Source: Pararge aegeria (Eukaryota; Arthropoda; Insecta; Lepidoptera; Nymphalidae). Taken from it: a stretch of DNA of 64,000 nt. The stretch covers positions 5,466,001 through 5,530,000 of the forward strand of contig NC_053201.1 in the NCBI RefSeq assembly GCF_905163445.1. The letters are read 5' to 3'. Shown piece after piece: positions 23,226 through 32,257 of the stretch (positions within the stretch are counted from its first letter, which is position 1; every line of letters starts with the position of its first letter). A program made the translations under genes and the position numbers. The notes under the pieces were generated by a model. It was not told the DNA's origin, made no database searches, and saw only the letters and a list, made by a program, of their open reading frames with translations.

Positions 23226-23300
23226 AACCAGCGTCTAACCCTTCCCATTGTGGGGGGAGAGCCGTGCCTTGTAGTGGGCCGTTAATGGGTTGACGATGAT
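23226..23300 (+). mobile_element. SINE-J tail
   Basis: CCTTCCCATTGTGGGGGGAG, CCTTGTAGTGGGCCGTTAAT, GACGATGAT end; inside the D-E intron, 70 bp from exon D. Confidence 0.65.
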
Positions 23301-23370
23301 AGCGAGGGATGAAAACGGAGTTGCGTGCTTTCAAGAAAAGCAATGGGGAAAGTATGGGGAACGTCCTTAC

Positions 23371-23469
23371 CTCCGCAGCAGCCTCTGGAATTCGATCAAG
23401 GATAGCAGCTGCCTGCTCTATGAACTTGGCGCGGCGCGGCTCCACCGAAACCAGCTCTGACATTCGGTT
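23371..23469 (-). CDS. Spectrin-repeat protein gene, exon D (helix B of repeat 1)
   Basis: A long pyrimidine tract and TTCCAG acceptor precede 23469; a GTAAGG donor follows 23371. The exon is 99 bp (33 codons), phase 0 at both ends. It encodes a charged helix containing RMSELVSVEPRRAKFIEQAA and ending DRIPEAAAE, as expected for helix B of a spectrin repeat. The 1.8-kb intron upstream holds Helitron, SINE and foldback sequence. Read with exons C and E it completes one three-helix repeat of about 105 residues, the usual size. The plus-strand frame at the same place is a shadow. Confidence 0.83.
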
Positions 23470-23587
23470 CTGGAACATTAAAAAAAGAAGAAGAATTACT
23501 TAGCCCTTTGAAACTCTCATAGCTGCCTGTTACATTTGTCTGTAGGCACCTAGATATCCGCCCTGGTTGGGGAGAGTGATTTTATCA

Positions 23588-23745
23588 CAGTTAAGCTTAA
23601 TTTGCTATACTCCGCCAAAAGCAGGAGAATCTGTGTGGTGCAATTTATAATTTCTTCAATCCTTATACTCCACACCAAACAGATCTTCGGCAATATACAA
23701 TCTACACACGTTTCGCTCCGAAACCGGAGCATCAAACATAAATTG
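23588..23745. mobile_element. Foldback family P, half copy
   Basis: TATACTCCGCCAAAAGCAGG to TTTCGCTCCGAAACCGGAGC; C-D intron side, 119 bp from exon D. Confidence 0.7.
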
Positions 23746-24417
23746 AGCTGACCGCACATGTTCGGTATCAACAGCTAAATATTTAAGCTAATTAAAAGCT
23801 TGAAACTGCTTTTACAAAGTAATGTTTATTTACTTTAGAATGTTTCGAGCTGAAAGTTTTGAGCAGAGAGTATAGTCTGTCCAATATCATAGTGTCGGTA
23901 CACCGGCAGGAGAAATTGGCATATTACTTTTTATGCGAGTAATTGTTTGTTGTATCAATTGTTTTCCTATTTTATTCTTATTGTTTTAAAATTAATACTA
24001 ATTAATAATTAATTATTGTTATAAATAATGAAACAAGTTAAAGGAAAATCTTATTGACAAATGTGTGTAGATAAATAAAAGTAAAATAGAAGTTTTGGCT
24101 TATAATAAAGGATCCAACGTCATTACGTTCTGAATCCATACTAAAATATCGATAACTAGCATAACATCCGTTCGACGTAGTTACTACGTCAAGTAAGAAA
24201 ATAAATTTTCTGCCAAAGTCAACCAACAAAACCTTTTACCACAGCATGGCACTTCGATATAAAATGCCAAATTCTCCTGCGGATGTACGCAGCGGCACCT
24301 TAGACTAAATGCGGCACGGGCCAAAACGGCAAGGCACAAAGGCGACCGTATCAAAGCGAATGGACTACAATGTATTTACAATTTTTTTATAATTTTTTAT
24401 TACCAATAAATCCTTCC

Positions 24418-24775
24418 TTATATTATGAATGCAAAAGTTGTTATATCTTTATGGACATAAATTAAATTTTCAAATATGTACTGACTATGCACCGTCTTTA
24501 TTTTAACTTCTTTAAATGTATCCTTTAATGACTCTCTTGGGCCCATATTATAAATTGCACAAACAGCCCTCTTCTGCAGCACGAAAATAAAATCAATATC
24601 AGCAGTATAGCGAAAATAACTAAAATACACAAGCCTAGCAGTGTCTATATCTGTCATATGACAAATCTTTTTAACCTCGTATGCTGCAGAACTAATTCTG
24701 TTCGCTTAACTATTTATATATTGGCTCCATTGAAGTTTAGCTTCTAACGTGATACCTAAAAAAATGTCGTACCCA
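24418..24775 (-). pseudogene. LINE family C, internal fragment
   Basis: Minus-strand reading includes LGITLEAKLQW, then TDIDTARLVYFSYF, VLQKRAVCAIYNMGPRESLK and SQYIFENLIYVHK. It matches the middle of the 52917-53877 copy with an internal deletion after YFSYF, and lies in the intron between exons C and D. Confidence 0.75.
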
Positions 24776-24812
24776 CCAGATCCAATTCCTCATTATTAAG
24801 TTGTAGCTACAT

Positions 24813-24870
24813 CTACAATGAGAAGGGTTGTAACCCTTAGCAGTGTTGTCTACAACCCTTCTCATTGTAG
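24813..24870. repeat. Perfect 20-bp inverted repeat from SINE-J tails
   Basis: CTACAATGAGAAGGGTTGTA (24813-24832) is the exact complement of 24851-24870; 18-nt loop. The right side continues as a SINE-J tail to about 24925. Confidence 0.85.
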
Positions 24871-25002
24871 GATGAGACCTGTGTCCTGAGGTGGTCCGGC
24901 ATTGGATTGATATGGTGACATAGATGTATTATGCAGAGTCCTAGATTCGGCCCCGATACAAAATTATACGAAACTAAATTTAAAATATATTAAAATACTC
25001 TG

Positions 25003-25273
25003 TTTGACGGCCGAGTGGCGAAGTGGGCAGCGACCCTGCTTTCTGAGTCCAAGGTCGTGGGTTCGATTCCCACAACTGGAAAATGTTTGTGTGATGAACA
25101 TGAATGAGCTGGTGTTTATCTGTATATTATAAGTATTTATGTGTATTATATACAAATAAAAATATATTGATCAGCTATCTTAGTACCTATAACACCAGCT
25201 ACGCTTACTTTGGGGCTAGATGGCGATGTGTGTATTGTCCTAGTATATTTATTTTTTTATTTATTTATTTATT
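25003..25273 (+). mobile_element. SINE-A copy abutting exon C
   Basis: TTTGACGGCCGAGTGGCGAA, GTTCGATTCCCACAACTGG, tail TTTATTTATTTATT ending 25 bp before the exon C donor, antisense to the gene. Confidence 0.85.
25248..25273 (-). promoter_or_regulatory. Five overlapping AATAAA hexamers from a SINE tail next to an exon donor
   Basis: The TTTATT-repeat tail of the plus-strand SINE reads as AATAAATAAATAAATA on the gene strand. AATAAA occurs at 25268-25273, 25264-25269, 25260-25265, 25256-25261 and 25248-25253. The first is 26 nt into the intron after exon C. The in-frame stop reached by unspliced RNA (TAA, 25269-25271) is inside the tail. Use as polyadenylation signals is inference. Confidence 0.5.
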
Positions 25274-25298
25274 CGTTACGAAATGGTAGGCCACTCAC

Positions 25299-25502
25299 CA
25301 TTCTCAACTTCCTGCTCGAAAGGTTTTCGGGACTAGAATATATCTCCTCTTGGACGTGCGTGAGCCACCGGCAGAGTTCACTGAACTCCGATATCAGCTG
25401 ACTCAGCGACCACTGTCTGTTAAAGCTGGATGTGGGGTTGAGGAGCCGCGGACTGTTCTGCAATACTGACGAATTGTTTGACAACAGCTCGCCGTTTGCT
25501 TC
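25299..25502 (-). CDS. Spectrin-repeat protein gene, exon C (start of spectrin repeat 1)
   Basis: Acceptor TTTCTCGTTACAG precedes 25502 and donor GTGAGT follows 25299. The exon is 204 bp, exactly 68 codons, phase 0 at both ends. After an Asn/Ser/Pro-rich stretch (ELLSNNSSVLQNSPRLLNP) comes an amphipathic helix, WSLSQLISEFSELCRWLTHV, continuing QEEIYS. A Trp about 17 residues into helix A is the spectrin-repeat hallmark. The donor is odd: a SINE inserted antisense to the gene begins 26 nt inside the intron. Its tail supplies five AATAAA hexamers, and readthrough would add nine codons (VSGLPFRNE) and stop. This exon could therefore end some transcripts early. Confidence 0.85.
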
Positions 25503-25544
25503 CTGTAACGAGAAATAAACATTCATCCTAATCATTTGGTCGGC

Positions 25545-25725
25545 CTGACGTTTTGTACCCTACCGACAAAGACATGCCGCTAAGCGATTTAGCGTTCCTG
25601 TACGATGTCGCGTAGAAACCTATTAGGGGTACGGGTTAAATATAACTGCCAAACTTGCTAACAGGTTAGCCCTCTACCATCTTAGACTGCATCATCCCCT
25701 ACTACCAAGTGAGATTAAAAATATA
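25545..25725 (+). mobile_element. SINE-K, 3' part
   Basis: GCCGCTAAGCGATTTAGCGT, ACCATCTTAGACTGCATCAT; adjacent to a Helitron. Confidence 0.7.
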
Positions 25726-25730
25726 AAAAA

Positions 25731-26112
25731 CTAGCTGTTGCCCGCGACTTCGTCTGCGTTTCAATTTGTTTTTTGATGTGGCATTAAATTTAGATGTAGA
25801 TCCAACAACATTCATCAGATCTGCACAAAGTTTGGGCAAATTTAAATACATATTATAACCTCTATAGTACAAAAATAATTATTTAAATCGGTTATAATTT
25901 GTCGGAGTTATGGTGTAAAATTGTCAAACATTTTCATCTCCTCTCCCAAAAGAACCGAGCTTAATGTATAGCGAGCGGGATAAAAAGTATCCTATATTAC
26001 TTCTGACACTTCCAAGAATATGTGTACAAAGTTTCATGAGGATCGGTTAAGTAGTTTTTGCGTGAAAGCGTAACAAACAAACTTACATTGACATTTATAA
26101 TATCAGTAGGGA
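25731..26112 (-). mobile_element. Helitron-like element, complete, in B-C intron
   Basis: Minus-strand TCCCTACTGATATTATAAAT to CAACAGCTAG, with A before and T after. 382 bp. Confidence 0.8.
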
Positions 26113-26261
26113 TAGGGATTGGGAATTTCTGGATTTAATCTGGTCTGGTCGTTGCCGCGTAGTAACCGATTATGTCTAAGAGATATAACTTACATACTTA
26201 TGACAGGTTATCCCAACTTAAGACTGCATCATCACTTACCGCCAAGTGGGATTTCTTTTTG

Positions 26262-26405
26262 TAATTTTGACGGACCATCTGATGGTTAGTGGATAACTAG
26301 CGCCTATAAACTGAGCAGCACTTCACAGGGCATACAAGAAGCACGTCCTGTAAGACGCCGCCCTGTGTCCATCAATTTGCGGCATAGGTGTTAAGCCTCA
26401 TGCCT
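26262..26405 (+). repeat. Family L repeat
   Basis: GACGGACCATCTGATGGTTA, GCAGCACTTCACAGGGCATA, GTTAAGCCTCATGCCTGTGG. Confidence 0.6.
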
Positions 26406-26409
26406 GTGG

Positions 26410-26842
26410 TTGACGGACGGCCTAGTGGCGCAGTGGGCAGCGACCCTGCTTTTTGAGTCCAAGGTCGTGGGTTCGATTCCCACAACTGGAAAATGTTTGT
26501 GTGATGAACATGAATGTTTTTCAGTGTCTGGGTGTTTATATGTTGTATATTACAAGTATTTATGTATGTTATTCTTAAAAATATTCATCAGTCACCTTAG
26601 TACCCATAACACAAGCTACGCTTACTTTGGGGCTAGATGGCGATGTGTGTATTTATTTATTTATTTGGTATCTATGACCCATCACTACGCACTACACTAT
26701 AACATAAATAGAATAATTAAAAACTAAACTAAAAATTTTGCAATATAAAAAAAAAAGTTACAAATTAAAATTTCTGCGTCTAGGCAGCCCTACGTGGAGT
26801 TTAATATACAACTAGTATTGTCGTAGTATATTTATTTATTCA
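26410..26842 (+). mobile_element. SINE-A copy split by family B
   Basis: TAGTGGCGCAGTGGGCAGCG head, body to GATGGCGATGTGTGTATT, family B insertion, then GTATTGTCGTAGTATATTTA. Confidence 0.82.
26654..26814 (-). mobile_element. LINE-like family B tail nested in a SINE-A
   Basis: Splits the SINE-A tail: GTATT at 26649-26653 is repeated at 26815-26819, a 5-bp candidate duplication, and the SINE resumes as TATTGTCGTAGTATATTTAT. Confidence 0.75.
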
Positions 26843-27107
26843 ATTACACCGGGAAAAACGCCCTACAAACCAGAACACATCACTCAATGCTGCTTAGCGC
26901 CAGAAATAAGCATGACGATAGTACTACGGACGGACGAGCTGTCACAAAAAGCTTCTACTTCTACTAAAAGATTACAGTGGCTAATTTGCAATGTAGTAGA
27001 AGCGTCGTGGATCTAAACCCCTTTCACATGAAACGACTGTGCCCAGCAATGGGATATTAAAAGTTTGAGAAAAATGATAAGGCTTTTACAAAATTTTTCG
27101 TTTACTC

Positions 27108-27190
27108 TACCACAAAGCTAGCCCCGATCTGCAATCTCACATAGTGGTAAGTGATGAGTCAGTCTAAGATGGAAGCGGGCTAGCTGATAT
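27108..27190 (-). mobile_element. SINE-K, 3' fragment
   Basis: TCTGCAATCTCACATAGTGG, TCTAAGATGGAAGCGGGCTA. Confidence 0.62.
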
Positions 27191-27394
27191 CTACACGGCG
27201 ACGTACCGTAACGCTCAATCGTTCTATAAATCTAGACCAGACAAAAGAAAATTCTAAAATTGCCCTGTTCAGTTCAACACCACTCGTAACTTCAGATCGC
27301 CAAAAATCTCCTTCTTCTTTTCTTAGGAAAATGGCTTCGCAGAGCACAAATATTTGTGAGTAAGGAAATATTTGACTTCGAAGGCGCAACGTAC

Positions 27395-27533
27395 CTTACA
27401 ACTGTCGATGATCTGGTTGTCCATGATGTACTCATAGTGATGCTGCAGCAACGGCCACAGGTCATCGACCACGCTGCCACCGCTGGCAGCACTGCCCCAG
27501 CTGCGACGCCACGCTTCCCGACATGGCTCCTTC
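27395..27533 (-). CDS. Spectrin-repeat protein gene, exon B (acidic/aromatic conserved segment)
   Basis: Acceptor GTGTTGCAG precedes 27533 and donor GTACGT follows 27395. The 139 bp enter in phase 2 and leave in phase 0. The product runs through EAWRRSWGSAASGGSVVDDL and then a WPLLQHHYEYIMDNQIIDSC segment, dense in Trp, Tyr, Asp and Cys and unlike translated noise. It lies just before the first spectrin-type repeat and may be a conserved helical cap or docking segment; that role is inference. The local GC content is higher than in the flanking introns. The overlapping opposite-strand frame is a shadow of this exon. Confidence 0.8.
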
Positions 27534-28054
27534 CTGCAACACGGAACACGAGGATTTTTAATGACTTCAGAAGATTTGATAGTCAATTGAATCCGAAAAC
27601 ATAAGAATACAGACAAGAAATTAGGTGAAATCAAGAATCAATCTCTTCGTATTACAGGGGAACTACATTTTAGGGTGATGAGTTCGTCAACGCCCAAAAA
27701 CGACCCCTTGGATTTCTGAATAAACCTTTCAACCCTCTGCTTCGGTTTCTTCTGTAATCTGGCGTTTGCCTGGCTTTAAAATATAAACAATATCACAGTC
27801 ATAAGTATATGACATCATCATCATAATTTCGATCTGCGGACGTCAACTGCTGAACGAATGTCAAGTGCTGAAAGAATTTATCCAGGTGTTTATGTCTTCT
27901 GTCATCCTTGTGCGGAACGCAGCGTTTTCCGGCGACTGATCGTTACTTTAAACAACTTGGGACCCCGACGTTATTCGACCTTTGATATGAGCGAACAACC
28001 GTCATACAAAGGAAGGTTGCGTTTTTCGGTCACCTACAGAAACCCTGTCCGAAT

Positions 28055-28235
28055 TTTCAAGGTGGATCCTTAAAGGCAAAATAAGAGCACCTGGGAGACA
28101 GCGAAAGAAGTGGTTCAACGACATAAGAGTGTGGACCGTACTATTACATTATATAGAACTGAAGAAGATGGTGCCATCAATGTACTATTTACATCGGCTT
28201 CAATTTGAAGATGGCACTCAATGATGATGAAATGA
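28055..28235 (+). pseudogene. LINE C-terminal fragment (Arg-rich GRQRKKWFNDIR type)
   Basis: The frame reads GKIRAPGRQRKKWFNDIRVW, then HRLQFEDGTQ and a stop, resembling the tail motif of insect endonuclease-reverse transcriptases. It ends about 30 bp before the exon A donor. Family assignment is by motif only. Confidence 0.5.
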
Positions 28236-28262
28236 ACGAGAGATGATGGGAAGGAATCTTAC

Positions 28263-28383
28263 CTCTTTTTAGTGAGGCTGTGGTACGGTCGCTCTAGCTG
28301 ATCACCGGTGCCACAGGGTGGCGCTGGCGCAGATCGGAGCGACGATAGCGAGAAACTGCTCTTCAAAACACTGTTCTCGTAAC
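28263..28383 (-). CDS. Spectrin-repeat protein gene, exon A (Ser/Pro/Ala linker)
   Basis: Most upstream exon I can support. On the minus strand a TTTCAAGTTTCAG acceptor precedes 28383 and a GTAAG donor follows 28263. The 121 bp begin in phase 1 and end in phase 2, encoding about 40 residues rich in Ser, Leu, Pro and Ala (SLSSLRSAPAPPCGTG) and ending in a basic SLTKKR. It looks like a disordered linker rather than a folded domain. The phase-2 end joins exon B exactly, making an AGG codon across a 729-bp intron. The preceding exon must end one base into a codon; I did not find it convincingly. The gene identity (Klarsicht/nesprin-like) rests on the following exons. Confidence 0.65.
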
Positions 28384-28504
28384 CTGAAACTTGAAATACG
28401 CTTTGGTTATTAAAATTAACTAACAGTATATCATAACACAACAATATCACTAAAATTTGAACTGAAAATGCATTATTTTGTACAATCCCGTTTCATGTAA
28501 CATG

Positions 28505-28625
28505 TTTCTTCAACCAGGTTGTCTGGAGGAGATTGCTTCAAGGATAAGGCCACCTTTGCGCATATATTTTGTAGTATCGTTGGTTTTGTTAAACTAGCTT
28601 TCTAATTGTATGTACAATAAAGAAG
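28505..28625 (+). mobile_element. LINE 3' tail (GGTTGTCTGGAGGAGATTGC type)
   Basis: GGTTGTCTGGAGGAGATTGC, GGATAAGGCCACCTTTGCGC and a terminal CAATAAAG resemble a common insect LINE 3' end. Confidence 0.55.
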
Positions 28626-29692
28626 AAGTCTTTATTCTTATTTTTATTATTATTTTATTCTCCTTTTCCGGTGACATATTCTGCGGGCAAGAAACTCTGC
28701 ATTTGCTATTTTACAACATCCTTATTTTTACAATAAATAATTATGCTGGCTTGTGAGATATAAAAACGGATCTTAGTTTCAATCAACCTTGTCGTTTATA
28801 AAATCCATCAAGTGTAAAGTAGTGTTTTAAGCACACGGTTTAAACGTATGCATCGGTAGGTCTTTTCGGGCACCAATTTTAGCACGAACTGTTGTTGAGT
28901 TTGGAGCTCGAAATAATAGTAGTTTAGGTAACCTTCCGTCGATCAATCAGATCGATCGATCGATCTCCGGGCTTTATCGATCGTAGCAGTTAGGAGTCAA
29001 ATTCTGCTCAACATTATTGTTATCAACTATATTATTATGGTGAAAGGTGGAATTTCGTTGTACTTTATTATAATAAGAACCATTGTTAAGAAGAGTTCGC
29101 AATGAATTATTGAATTATTGAATCAAAATAATGTAATTTCATAATGGACGAATTTGGCTTCAAAACCCTCATAATTGCACTTTACTTGCGCTTTACTTGT
29201 CTGTTCTCCGTAAATTCGTTGCTATTAAAGAGATATTTATATTTGGTTAGGAAGATTATTTTATAATAAATATTTTTATCATGAGATTTAGGATAATATG
29301 CGTGTAGATCTAAAGAATTAAGCTTAAGCAATATCCAGTTTCTATTTTAAATAACATTTACTTGTTTTATTAGTTGACCTTTCTAGAACCTACGCAATTT
29401 TTTAATTCTTGTATGATCTTCATTAGGTTCTACACCTACATCATGATTTGATTGCAGTACGTGGTTATATCATTTGAATAGTTTAAATTATTTAAATTAT
29501 CTTTCTTACATTTTTTTAACCTTCGTATCACAATCATTTTCCGGTTCGACAACATTAAGGTTAGTATAAAAGGACGAGGTCAGTTCTTAACTTACAATTG
29601 CATCAAAGCGTATTACATTGTTTTAAGTAAAAGTTGTTACTTACTTGTTGACATCTTGACTGCTGTCTTCGGGAACTTTCTAATTTAATCAA

Positions 29693-29698
29693 TTTATT
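29693..29698 (-). terminator. Possible polyadenylation signal
   Basis: AATAAA on the minus strand, about 170 bp past the stop of the candidate lysine-rich exon at 29868-30011. Single hexamers are common in AT-rich DNA. Confidence 0.25.
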
Positions 29699-29867
29699 TC
29701 TTAAATCAACATTAGGTTTCCCGTTAGTCTTTTGTACTGATTCTTCTGTTTGTACTAATTCTTGCTTTACGCTCTTATTAATGTCTAAATTGCTTCGTTA
29801 TAAAAGAACTACGGCGACTAGATTCGTTATGTTAAAGTTAAAAAAAAATACAATAAATAGTGTGCTC

Positions 29868-30011
29868 TTAATCACGTAATCTTGAGACAAGACTCATGAA
29901 TTTGAAGATATTTTCTGTTTTGCTTTTGGTGCATCGGTCGGTGGTCACATTTTGCGTTCTTTGTTTCCTCTTTGCCTTCTTGTTGCGCTTTTCGTGTTTA
30001 ATGACCCGGTC
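29868..30011 (-). CDS. Candidate lysine-rich terminal exon
   Basis: A good acceptor (TTTCTTTGTTTCCAG) precedes 30011. The frame beginning at the first base (GAC) stays open for 47 codons and ends TAA at 29868-29870. The peptide is very basic (DRVIKHEKRNKKAKRKQRTQ, then NVTTDRC). Downstream on the minus strand an AATAAA lies at 29693-29698, about 170 bp past the stop, so this could be a last exon with a short 3' UTR. It may be an alternative end of the spectrin-repeat gene or the last exon of another gene. No upstream partner was found, so a chance acceptor is possible. Confidence 0.35.
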   Translation of the reverse strand, partial: DRVIKHEKRNKKAKRKQRTQNVTTDRCTKSKTENIFKFMSLVSRLRD

Positions 30012-30042
30012 CTGGAAACAAAGAAAATAGCAATCCTTTAAT

Positions 30043-30378
30043 ATGGAAGTTCATAAACAAGAGACAGATTATAAACCAGCATTTCTACCGATTTCAATGA
30101 AACTTTCAGGGAATCTCCGTATTGACATGGCGAATAATCCTGTAAAGTTTGGTGACGATTACTATGTTACTATGATGATATTCTATTGTTGGGCGTACAT
30201 GGGTATAGATAATGATCTTCACCTGCTTGAGAAGAGAATAGAAGAGAATGAATACGGAGTGAAATAAATTATTTAATATATTATGAGACTTAAATTAAAA
30301 ATTTAATGATGTAAGTTTATTGTTTAAATAAAATAAAGCAAAATCTAGCCCGGCGAACATGGCTGGGTACGCTAGTAA
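30043..30378 (+). mobile_element. Possible TE remnant ending CTAG
   Basis: The frame 30043-30267 (74 codons, starts MEVHKQETDYKPAFLPIS) has no family I recognise. It is followed by CCCGGCGAACATGGCTGGGT and ACGCTAG-TAA, a Helitron-style end. Could be a small element-borne ORF or chance. Confidence 0.35.
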
Positions 30379-30402
30379 ATAATATAATTTTAGACTTTAC
30401 AT

Positions 30403-30515
30403 CATCAGCATCATCATATCAAATTATTACCGGCCAACTACAGGGCACGGGTGTCCTTCCATTAATGAGAAGGGGTTAAGGCCGTAGTCCACGACGCTGG
30501 CCTAGTGCCTAAAAA
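30403..30515 (-). mobile_element. SINE-J tail
   Basis: CATCATCAGCATCATCATAT, TTACCGGCCAACTACAGGGC, GAGAAGGGGTTAAGGCCGTA. Confidence 0.7.
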
Positions 30516-31185
30516 TTGCTAAGACTTTACTCAGTTCATTGTAAAGACAATATCTACTGAGGATGCTGAAGATTTCCGCAAAGTAACACCTGCTTCTATT
30601 CAAATTTATTTATTTTTAAGCGTAGGTACTTTTGGTGGTTAAGGCAAATCAGAGCCTCTCTTTGCTCAGACTAATTGAGAGTTTTAGTCCATCCACGGAC
30701 TGTTATAGGCTTTTGATGTAGGTACTTTTGTTTGCCATTTTGAATTATGACATCTGCCGTTATAACCATGGCGGTAGATCAATAAGTAACTTTCTCAGAA
30801 AATATAGATATTAAAGTGAAAGTCATTAATGCAGTTTCTATAATTAAAAACATAGGTACGTTAATAATTAGCGGATATCACCGGCATTACTTAAATTATT
30901 CGAAAGTAGGTCTCATAAATGTAACTAAGGTATAGAAATAGCCAATATATAACTCTGTTTAAAATTATATCGCTCTCAACTTGATTTTATCTGTTCGGTT
31001 ACCAATATTTATTGGAATTAAACTATCATAAACAATAAATGTAACTTAAATTACTGTTAAAACGAAATCTAGCTTTCAAGGCTAACAACACTCTTAAATA
31101 ATAAATCAACACAAAATTATCTAGACTTATGTAGTTATTTGAGATCTGTTCACAGACGTTTACAGCGTGATATTAATAAAATATA

Positions 31186-31385
31186 TTGCTTGCTCGACTG
31201 TCGCTTATAGTAGCAGTCTCACTTACGGAGGTCCGTGAGGGAAAAACTACTCTCTCTTACAAAGGTTTCTGTTTCTCGCTAATAGAGGTTTTGGGAGCTT
31301 AAATGACGGGTCCTGGCTATTACTCTCACTTATAGAGTTTTCTCACTTATCCAGTTTTCACTTACCCAGGTTTGACTGTAAATTG
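31186..31385. repeat. Possible pogo/Tigger-like MITE with reiterated CACTTA motif
   Basis: Repeated CTCACTTA / TCGCTTATA / TTCACTTA motifs about every 25-30 bp, with GACTGTCGCTTATA at the left and ACCCAGGTTTGACTG at the right. Confidence 0.35.
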
Positions 31386-31404
31386 AATATCTCTGGTGAA
31401 ATCG

Positions 31405-31482
31405 ATATCAGTTGTGGAAATCGAACCCGCAGCCTTGGACTCAGAAAGCAGGATCACTGCCAACTACGCCACTCGGCGGTCA
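31405..31482 (-). mobile_element. SINE-A head fragment
   Basis: GCCGAGTGGCGTAGTTGGCA-type head in minus sense, B-box GGGTTCGATTTCC. Confidence 0.7.
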
Positions 31483-32135
31483 TAATATAAGTAATAAGGT
31501 ACTATTTATTGCCACCATATCGCTGCGCTCAGTCGGTTTATCTTCACAATTGGAGCATATTACATAAAGTGCTTTAGAGCTTAACAAATGTCTTGGTTTC
31601 AATCCATGGATCAAAAACTACGTACCAAAATTTCGCATACAACTGTATTCATTAAGTCTCATGACTTTTCAAAAACTCGATGTCTAATCACAGCTCTGGT
31701 TGAAAATTAAATTTAAAATCTATTTCGGCGTTCCACTTTTCGCTGAGTAATATGAGAACCAATATACTACTATTCATCGGCATTTTACTTCTGTATATTT
31801 TAGTAATTGTAAATCAATTTAGGTATATTGTTAACTAAACTTATATATAAAAGTTTTAAGCGTTCCGTTTCTGATAAAATCAGCATAATATTTTTCCAAA
31901 TAGGATATTGTTAAGAGTTACAATCGACTGATAATGTAACTTGTAGGTATTTTGCGTCGTTTGAAATTCCACGCAAATGAACCAAGAATCTTTTGAATAC
32001 CTTAGTACAAACAGTGTAGTAGAACAGCGCTGAGAGTCTAAGAAAGGATGCAAATATGCCACATAAATATAACTTTATTATTTGAATTTTCGAACTATCG
32101 CAATTGTTTACAATGCTTATTCTCTGCCACCTCGT

Positions 32136-32145
32136 AATTTTTATC
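32136..32145. repeat. Candidate target-site duplication, 3' copy
   Basis: AATTTTTATC one base beyond the poly-A tail (T run on the plus strand, 32147-32164). Confidence 0.6.
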
Positions 32146-32257
32146 CTTTTTTTTTTTTTTTTTTATTCTATTTTTTTTAAGGGACTTTTATAGGTTACCT
32201 ATATGTCAGCCCCATCGTTACACACAATATGAATCCTAAATAAACATAAATCTTAAA

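Noticed and set aside
23309..23503. Plus-strand frame opposite exon D (also 27356-27604 opposite exon B)
   Set aside because: Antisense shadows of the spliced exons.
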